Position numbers and translations under genes: made by a program
NCBI GenBank assembly: GCA_937625935.1
Contig: OW569366.1
Coordinates: 1 to 64,000, forward strand
Direction: 5' to 3'
Length of the DNA stretch: 64,000 nucleotides
DNA from: Tetramitus jugosus
Taxonomy: Eukaryota > Heterolobosea > Eutetramitea > Acrasida > Vahlkampfiidae
Notes under the pieces: model-generated
What the model was told of the DNA's origin: nothing
The model's input: only the letters and a program-made list of their open reading frames with translations
Database searches by the model: none
In this document: piece by piece, positions 58,062 to 64,000 of the stretch
How positions within the stretch are numbered: the stretch's first letter is position 1
Layout: each line of letters opens with the position of its first letter

Positions 58062-59780
58062 ATGCCTCTTAAGCTAAATCCCAGTCGCCTATCCATCACC
58101 TCGAGCTTGGTTATCAAAGTATTCTTCCTGACGGTCATCGTCCTGAATGTTTTTCTCATCATTCAATTCATCACTTTTCGTAAGTCGAATCGAACATTGG
58201 AGAGTGGTGTTGCTGTCACCTCCACAGTGACCCCAATCAAGTTTGATCTCTCTTCCTATCCTCAAGAGAAGATCTGGGAAATGTTAAGGAATGACACTTA
58301 CAATGATTGTCGTTTCAAGAAATTCGACATCTTGTACAAGAAGAAACTGACAGACACTTATGAAGGATCTTGTACTCAGACTCATACGTGGTTCAACCCT
58401 ACCCAACAAACGATTCGAATGAAGTGTGCTCATGAATCTCATGTCCCCTTCCTCTACCACACATTAGAGCGGTTCCAGGAGCCAAGAGATGAGAGACTGT
58501 GGAAGATTTTCCCGGGATTAAACAACAAGAATGGCGAATTCTCAGTCGAGGGAATGAATCTCATCCATACTGCATGTGTCAACTTGGAAACTAGAACCAG
58601 TTATCATAACTTCTTTGTTCAATTGATCAGAGATGAAGCACTCGTCAGGGAGCGAAGAGAAGCGTACGAAAAGAGTAAGAGGAACTCTGGATCCGGTGAG
58701 TCCACTAATGATAATGAGGAAAGTGAACCACTCAATATTCATGTGATAATCATTGATTCCGTCGCTAGAAAATACTTCCATAGACACTTCCCTCACACGG
58801 AGCAATTCTTAAATCAACTTGATGAATCATCAGAGCACAGTGTAGTAGAGTTTGAGCAGTATCACATTGTGGGACACAACACAGCCGCAAACATGTATCA
58901 ATTCTCAACTGCCAAGGACATTTCGATGAAATTTACAGTGGAGCAACCATTCTTTGATGAAACAGAGAAGAGATTGGCAGGAGGACCAATCGAAATTCCA
59001 CTGCTTTGGGACCACTTGAAAACCATGGGATACATTTCGTCCATTGGAGAAGAAGCTGGTAATTGGTCATCTCCAATCAAGAGAATGATCGGTTTTAGAC
59101 ACAATGCAGTTACGTTCGACGTGGATCCTGTTTACCCTCAAGTGTACAGTTACATTGCAGAAACTGTTGGTAGATGGTTCTTGTATCGACCTTTCACATG
59201 CCCGTGTGCAGGAAACAAATTTATGAGCACAATTGCCTTTGAGTATGCTCAATCATTCTTTGAGAAGTATGATGATCTTCCAAAATTTTTGATGACAGCA
59301 CATAATGAAGGTCACGATCCAAGAGCCAACCACGTATTAATTCTCGATCCTGAATTGAAAAAATATTTGGAGTGGATGCGTGATTCTGGTCAACTCAAAC
59401 GCACAGCAGTGCTTTTGATGGGCGATCACGGTTTGAATTTCGGACCAATTTTCAAGGCTAGTGAAAAGCAAGGTGACTGGGAACATCAGCGTCCATATGC
59501 ATCATTAATTCTTCCCAAACGATATGCTACTGATCGCTTGAAGGAGAATGCGAAGAGATTGATCAATATTAGAGATTTCCACATGACAATTAGGGATTTG
59601 GCTACTTTCCCTCACCGTAGCACAGAGGGCATTGTCAGTCCAATTGCTCAATCCCTCTTGTTCGACGAAATTGATAAGGACAGATCCTGCGAAGATATGA
59701 AGGTAGGATACAAGTATCGAATGGCATGTGGAGAGAAGGGACAGCAGATTGCCAAAAAATTGAAGGATAAGGAATATTAA
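58062..59780 (+). CDS. DUF229 protein (alkaline-phosphatase/sulfatase-like fold)
   Basis: 572 residues from the ATG at 58,062. A signal-anchor helix (IKVFFLTVIVLNVFLIIQFI) is followed by the DUF229 domain: IIDSVARKYFHRHFP, GHNTAANMYQ, IPLLWDHLKTMGY, MTAHNEGHDPR and MGDHGLNFG, where Asp/His residues resemble metal ligands of the alkaline phosphatase superfamily. The substrate is not established for this family. It lies 142 bp from the divergent glycosyltransferase and both are predicted type II membrane enzymes, so they may act on the same glycans (inference). Confidence 0.82.
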   Translation: MPLKLNPSRLSITSSLVIKVFFLTVIVLNVFLIIQFITFRKSNRTLESGVAVTSTVTPIKFDLSSYPQEKIWEMLRNDTYNDCRFKKFDILYKKKLTDTYEGSCTQTHTWFNPTQQTIRMKCAHESHVPFLYHTLERFQEPRDERLWKIFPGLNNKNGEFSVEGMNLIHTACVNLETRTSYHNFFVQLIRDEALVRERREAYEKSKRNSGSGESTNDNEESEPLNIHVIIIDSVARKYFHRHFPHTEQFLNQLDESSEHSVVEFEQYHIVGHNTAANMYQFSTAKDISMKFTVEQPFFDETEKRLAGGPIEIPLLWDHLKTMGYISSIGEEAGNWSSPIKRMIGFRHNAVTFDVDPVYPQVYSYIAETVGRWFLYRPFTCPCAGNKFMSTIAFEYAQSFFEKYDDLPKFLMTAHNEGHDPRANHVLILDPELKKYLEWMRDSGQLKRTAVLLMGDHGLNFGPIFKASEKQGDWEHQRPYASLILPKRYATDRLKENAKRLINIRDFHMTIRDLATFPHRSTEGIVSPIAQSLLFDEIDKDRSCEDMKVGYKYRMACGEKGQQIAKKLKDKEY

Positions 59781-59949
59781 CTCTCCTAAACTCTCCTGTA
59801 TGATGAATGTAAATATAGTTGATGCTTTAATTCCTGAGTGGAACTATCAAAGAATAAACAATCTTTCCTAATCCTATCGTGTATGGTTCGAAAATATTCT
59901 GATGATTTAAGTGTCATTGTAAACATTCTGATTCTTTTGGCGCTATCAC

Positions 59950-61839
59950 TCATACTCCTGTAACTAAGTGCGAAGAGTCACTCTCTTCTTCTGTTGCGTT
60001 GTAGTCTTGTAATTCCTCGTTTTTGTCATTGTCATCGTCCGAATTTGGTGTCTCAACTTCTTTCTGCACATCAGATCTTCTCACTCTCTCCTGGGCGTTG
60101 GCAACTTCCTGCTCAAAATCCACTTTCATAATCGTATAGAGTACAAGGAGACAAGAAACTGAGAATAAACCGAGGAACAAACCATACCATAATCCTGCGA
60201 GTTGCCATTTGAAATAGAAGCATAGAAAAATACCAAGTGGCAGTGCTAGCAAGTAATAGGAGACAAAGTTCGCTATGGCTCCCACGCCTTGCTTTCCAGT
60301 ACCTCTCAGAATACCTCCCAATGCCACTTGAGCTCCATCAAATATTTGAAACATTGCACCAATCGGTATAACTGATGCCACAATGGTAAGTACTTCCTCA
60401 TTGTCTGTGAACATGCGACCAATCACCCTTCTCGTCGAGAGTAGTACAAGTGCATTGGCTGCCATAATTGTTAGACAAATCATAAAGCCTACACTGCTTG
60501 CAACTTTAGCCCGAGTGGCCTGTTGAGCTCCAAGTGAAATACCAATACGAATCGAGGAGGCCACAGACACAGAAAGAGGAAGCATAAATGTGACCACACA
60601 GATATTCAAAAGAATCGCATGAGCTCCCAAATAAGCTTGATTGGCCAACAAACCAGCAAAAACACTGGTCACCTCGAATCCCCACACCTCCAGGCATAAT
60701 CCTAGCGACGCAGGCACACCAAGCTTCATGTATTCCCATAAACCTCTTGGTTGCAGTACCATTTTGACAGTATGGACAAACACTCCAATCGATGAGCGAT
60801 TGTTGTCCGAGGTCTCTTCTGAACTCTCCTGCTCTTTCAATCTTCGTCTCTCAATGTACAAGGCATAAGAAGCCAATGAAGTCATGATGAAAAATCGCGT
60901 GCAAGTCGTCGCAATAGGTGCGCCTATGAATCCAAGTCCCTTTATCCCAAACACTCCAAATATCATCACATAATTGAGACCTGCATTGAGCAAGACTGAA
61001 AAGAGGGAGGCAACCATGGGAAAGTACACCAATTTTTGAGCAGTCAAATACCGACTCACTAAACGCATCACACAATAGGGCCACAAACCAATTCCCACTA
61101 ACCGCAGAAAACTTCCCGTGAGCTTTGCCACTTCCTTGTGTTGACCCAATAGGAGCAAAATGGGCTCAATGAACATGAACAGCACCAATATAGGCACAAC
61201 CGACAGTGTAACAACCAACAAGGATCTCAGCACAACCATCCGTCTCATTCTTTCATTTCCCATGCCAGTGGACTGAGAAATCAGAGTGTCTTGCGCTCCC
61301 AGAAAACCTACAGGAATAAAGCTCAATGCAAAAAAGATGGCATTGGCCAAAGCAGCAGCCGCAAGTTCATTCTTGCCTAACCGACCTATAAAAGCCATAT
61401 CAGTCGTGCCCAACAACGCACCACACACTGAAGAGATCAAAATGGGCCAACAAAGGAAAAATGTGTCTTTTAGCTCTTGTTTCCAGTGCGCTCTCAGTGT
61501 AACGAAAAAATCTTTGAGCCGATCTCTTGCCGTAGCAGATCGCGTATTTGTCGTCGTCAACTCCAAGTTTCCCTCTTGCTCCAACTCGACTTGTTCCTGT
61601 TCATCTTCTTCAATGACCATATCCATTGTTTTTGAAAGCTCAGCCATGTAGGGGTCTTCTTCTTCTTCAATAATCGCTTCTTGTGTTGATGATACATCAC
61701 GATGATCACTATCCAGAAAGGTAGGTTCGTCCTTGTTTCGCGCCATTTTTTTCACACTAATTTTTGTTCTGTTCTCGTGTTTCGTTGAACAATCCTTCTT
61801 GGTGGTAGAACACAAAAAAGCGAATCCGTCATCCAACAT
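59950..61839 (-). CDS. MATE-family multidrug/toxin extrusion transporter
   Basis: 629 residues from the ATG at 61,839 (an in-frame ATG at 61,746 is an alternative start). Residues 1-115 are acidic and cytosolic. About twelve helices follow in two matching halves; landmarks are WPILISSVCGALLGTTDMAFIGRLG, AAALANAIFFALSF, GFLGAQDTLISQSTG, and in the second half a VPASLGLCLEVWGFE segment. MATE proteins export organic cations using H+ or Na+ gradients. The C-terminal tail is acidic (DDDNDKNEE). Confidence 0.93.
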   Translation of the reverse strand: MLDDGFAFLCSTTKKDCSTKHENRTKISVKKMARNKDEPTFLDSDHRDVSSTQEAIIEEEEDPYMAELSKTMDMVIEEDEQEQVELEQEGNLELTTTNTRSATARDRLKDFFVTLRAHWKQELKDTFFLCWPILISSVCGALLGTTDMAFIGRLGKNELAAAALANAIFFALSFIPVGFLGAQDTLISQSTGMGNERMRRMVVLRSLLVVTLSVVPILVLFMFIEPILLLLGQHKEVAKLTGSFLRLVGIGLWPYCVMRLVSRYLTAQKLVYFPMVASLFSVLLNAGLNYVMIFGVFGIKGLGFIGAPIATTCTRFFIMTSLASYALYIERRRLKEQESSEETSDNNRSSIGVFVHTVKMVLQPRGLWEYMKLGVPASLGLCLEVWGFEVTSVFAGLLANQAYLGAHAILLNICVVTFMLPLSVSVASSIRIGISLGAQQATRAKVASSVGFMICLTIMAANALVLLSTRRVIGRMFTDNEEVLTIVASVIPIGAMFQIFDGAQVALGGILRGTGKQGVGAIANFVSYYLLALPLGIFLCFYFKWQLAGLWYGLFLGLFSVSCLLVLYTIMKVDFEQEVANAQERVRRSDVQKEVETPNSDDDNDKNEELQDYNATEEESDSSHLVTGV

Positions 61840-61872
61840 TTTTTTTTCAAACGTTTGATTCTCATAAATGAT
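61840..61872. promoter_or_regulatory. 33 bp divergent intergenic interval, MATE / GPCR
   Basis: The ATG of the MATE gene (61,839, minus) and the preferred ATG of the GPCR gene (61,873, plus) are only 33 bp apart. The interval holds a T tract and a perfect 12-base palindrome, TCAAACGTTTGA (61,847-61,858). Both genes must be started from this interval or from within each other's 5' coding region. Confidence 0.5.
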
Positions 61873-63771
61873 ATGAACATTACTGGATTGCGCTTCATCA
61901 TCTACTCTTGTCTCTTTCTTCTCTTTTGGCTCATTTCAAGCGCACTTTTATACACTTTTGAGCCAAAACATCATCACAAAACAACAACAACAACAACCAC
62001 CACCACTATCAATACTAATACTAATAATAATAATATTGAACAATTACTCTATTACAATGTCAAGGAACGAACAAGTAGTGATTCATCATTGATACACATA
62101 CTTCTCATTGTTACGTCATCCATCTCTATGACTGCCAACTTGTTTATTATGATTCACTATTATTTTGGTGTGAATTGTTGTGGATGGATGATACACAAAA
62201 CGAATCATCCTATCGCACTCGTGTATAATGATGATGATGATGATGAAAATGAGAATGAGACAAGTACGTGTGATGATAAGAGTAGTTCTTCGTCTACTTT
62301 GTCTTCGAATAGGAGTGTCAATAATAATGATCAAGAACATGAACATCATGAAACGAACAATATTGTGGTGAAACACAAGAGTAAAAATCATCATGATGTG
62401 GAAGATGAGGATTCTGAAAATTCAGCTTGTTGTGTTTGTTGTCAGTCATGGGTGCAACGCATCAAAAATCTCTTGTTTCCAAAGAGAAATTTGCAAACAA
62501 GACTCATTTTTTACATTTCAGTGGTGGATACAGTGAGATGTGTTGCCTTTTTAATGACATTGGTCCATGTGAGTGTTGCCGTGTCAGCAGAAACAACAAT
62601 GGACAGTACTGCTCGCGCACTGAAACTAAAATGGGCAAAATACTTGTGTTTTACACAGGCGTTTCTCGTTCAATTCAGTAGCTTGGCCATCGTACTGTGG
62701 ACCAACATTTATTGTTGTTTCATTTATGTGGAATCAGAGGTGTTTCAACCCTTGTCAAAGTCGATTGTTCGATGCGAGTGGATGTTTCATTTGTTTGTGT
62801 GGCCTTGTGCGATATTGACTGCGATTGCTGCTCAATTGATGAACATTAATGGATCATCTGCACCAGTGTGGTGTTGGATCTCTCACCCGAGACTTGGATT
62901 CTCCTTCTTTTATATTCCCCTGCTACTCGTATTTTTGACCAATTTGTTGGCTCAAGCGGTGGTTCTGATGGTCCAGTGGTATCGCATGTGGAAACGGTGG
63001 CGTCGCATGACTAGAGGAACCGGATTGGAAGAGGGTGCAGAGCATCCCGAAGTGTCTCTGTTGGCCATGCAGAGTGCTCATCCGATATCATTCTCTGTTG
63101 CTTGGCAACTGAGACTGTTTCTGTTGGCATTCATGACTACATGGATATTCGGACTCGTATTTAGAATCATCAATCTCTTTATGACGTATAAACCTCCTGA
63201 ATGGCTCGGTTATGTGCACTCGACATTGCTACCACTCAATGGCTTCTTGAACTTTTTGGCCTATTTGGTGATCACGAGAGGTGGTGCCATTGACTGGATA
63301 GTGTTCTCCGTTCGCTTGATCTGGCGTCTGCTCTCATGTCAATTGAACTGTCTTCCAAAACAACGGAAGATCAAGTCACAAACACTCCGAACACCCAATG
63401 ACCGTACGTCACTTTTGCACTCAAATCCAAATGAAGACAAGCAACCATATGCTGTTCCACCGAATCGCACTGCAATTGTCCCTGCTTCTCACAACAAGAG
63501 CAACAACTCTACACTGAACCGGTTCAGTGTGAATCCCGACGTGTTTATCAACAAGTCACTCATTAGCTCCTCACCAAAGCCGAACTTTAGGCTCTATGGC
63601 TCCACAATTCGTTCAATGTACATGAACAATAATTGTAATGATAGTCACAACAATGACAATCATAACAATGATGAGGATAGTACCAATACGGAAGACAATG
63701 AATCCATAACAACAGTTACACACAACGAGAACTTTATTGATGATGTTGATCAAAACAGCAGACAAACATAA
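61873..63771 (+). CDS. Class-E (cAMP-receptor)-like GPCR
   Basis: 632 residues from the ATG at 61,873. Eight hydrophobic segments: a first (IIYSCLFLLFWLISSALLYTF) that could be a signal peptide, then seven (for example ILLIVTSSISMTANLFIMIHYYF, FYISVVDTVRCVAFLMTLV, FFYIPLLLVFLTNLLAQAVVLMV, LFLLAFMTTWIFGLVFRIINLF). The WCWI before the fifth receptor helix and the F-Y-I-P start of that helix match cAMP-receptor-like and related amoebal GPCRs. Between the first and second receptor helices is a loop of about 100 residues, acidic and low complexity, far longer than usual. The C-terminal 150 residues are polar and Asn/Ser-rich. The ligand is unknown. Confidence 0.8.
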   Translation: MNITGLRFIIYSCLFLLFWLISSALLYTFEPKHHHKTTTTTTTTTINTNTNNNNIEQLLYYNVKERTSSDSSLIHILLIVTSSISMTANLFIMIHYYFGVNCCGWMIHKTNHPIALVYNDDDDDENENETSTCDDKSSSSSTLSSNRSVNNNDQEHEHHETNNIVVKHKSKNHHDVEDEDSENSACCVCCQSWVQRIKNLLFPKRNLQTRLIFYISVVDTVRCVAFLMTLVHVSVAVSAETTMDSTARALKLKWAKYLCFTQAFLVQFSSLAIVLWTNIYCCFIYVESEVFQPLSKSIVRCEWMFHLFVWPCAILTAIAAQLMNINGSSAPVWCWISHPRLGFSFFYIPLLLVFLTNLLAQAVVLMVQWYRMWKRWRRMTRGTGLEEGAEHPEVSLLAMQSAHPISFSVAWQLRLFLLAFMTTWIFGLVFRIINLFMTYKPPEWLGYVHSTLLPLNGFLNFLAYLVITRGGAIDWIVFSVRLIWRLLSCQLNCLPKQRKIKSQTLRTPNDRTSLLHSNPNEDKQPYAVPPNRTAIVPASHNKSNNSTLNRFSVNPDVFINKSLISSSPKPNFRLYGSTIRSMYMNNNCNDSHNNDNHNNDEDSTNTEDNESITTVTHNENFIDDVDQNSRQT

Positions 63772-64000
63772 CACTCGAGCTATTGAAACACTAACGGAAT
63801 CATTATTATTTTTAAAAAAAGTGAAGGTAGTGACTTTGCTTTGTGTGCTCTTACATATTCGTAGCCAAAGCATCTCCTTATTTGACCAATCCTTTGCAGC
63901 AAAAAACATCTACTGGAACGTACGGATGACGACGAACACAACCGCAATGCCACATCCAAGCGAATGGGGAGTTTAGACAAGTATGATGATGAATGTTTTG
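63772..64000. other. Right-edge intergenic stretch
   Basis: No convincing gene. A minus-strand frame of 66 codons (63,780-63,980) has no recognised motif. Confidence 0.4.

Overview
The window starts at a eukaryotic chromosome end: about 840 bp of uninterrupted C-rich telomeric repeat (AAACCC on the top strand, so TTTGGG on the G-strand), oriented correctly for a left terminus. Behind it lies an intron-poor genome of moderately low GC with short intergenic gaps and asparagine-, serine-, glutamine- and histidine-rich low-complexity tracts. The gene set (many F-box proteins, receptors carrying RGS domains, a sensor-type nucleotidyl cyclase, RCC1/EGF ectodomains, a Rho GTPase, a Kir channel, a gelsolin-repeat protein) suggests a free-living amoeboid or amoeboflagellate protist, most like a heterolobosean such as Naegleria. 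This placement is inferred from content; no marker gene was compared.

Positions 1 to about 26,400 form a subtelomeric zone of decay and rearrangement. It holds telomere-like motifs in both orientations, a 585 bp inverted-repeat element flanked by TA, two separated halves of an HD-domain hydrolase, a coiled-coil gene in pieces, an F-box/membrane gene split by a frameshift, a TMEM185-like remnant, an RGS-START remnant, a HECT E3 ligase domain without a start codon, and an RCC1/EGF receptor remnant. Intact-looking genes here are a secreted F5/8C (discoidin) protein, an F-box protein and a repeat-rich coiled-coil protein.

The centrepiece is a receptor locus on the minus strand (12,521 to 20,727). 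Read through two small lesions it would encode about 2,735 residues: signal peptide, beta-propeller/beta-helix-like region, fibrinogen-related domain, EGF-like modules with a roughly 140-residue tandem repeat, REJ-like region, GPS motif, seven membrane helices and a C-terminal RGS domain. This joins an adhesion-GPCR-like receptor to its own G-protein regulator.

From about 26,480 to the end the window is compact core genome: Kelch/F-box protein, Rho GTPase with an altered switch II, Kir channel, USP22-like deubiquitinase, sensor-type nucleotidyl cyclase (one 68 bp intron inferred), LCAT/PLA2G15-like acyltransferase, gelsolin-repeat protein, membrane-anchored 5'-nucleotidase-like enzyme, HIT protein, mitotic-type cyclin, copper P-type ATPase, eIF2A, TMEM62-like phosphoesterase, two tandem GT32-like glycosyltransferases, a DUF229 protein, a MATE transporter and a class-E-like GPCR. 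Several genes fall into common themes (ubiquitin: F-box x3, HECT, USP; G-protein and cAMP signalling: two GPCR types, two RGS domains, cyclase, Rho), but as a eukaryotic chromosome these are independent transcription units, not operons.
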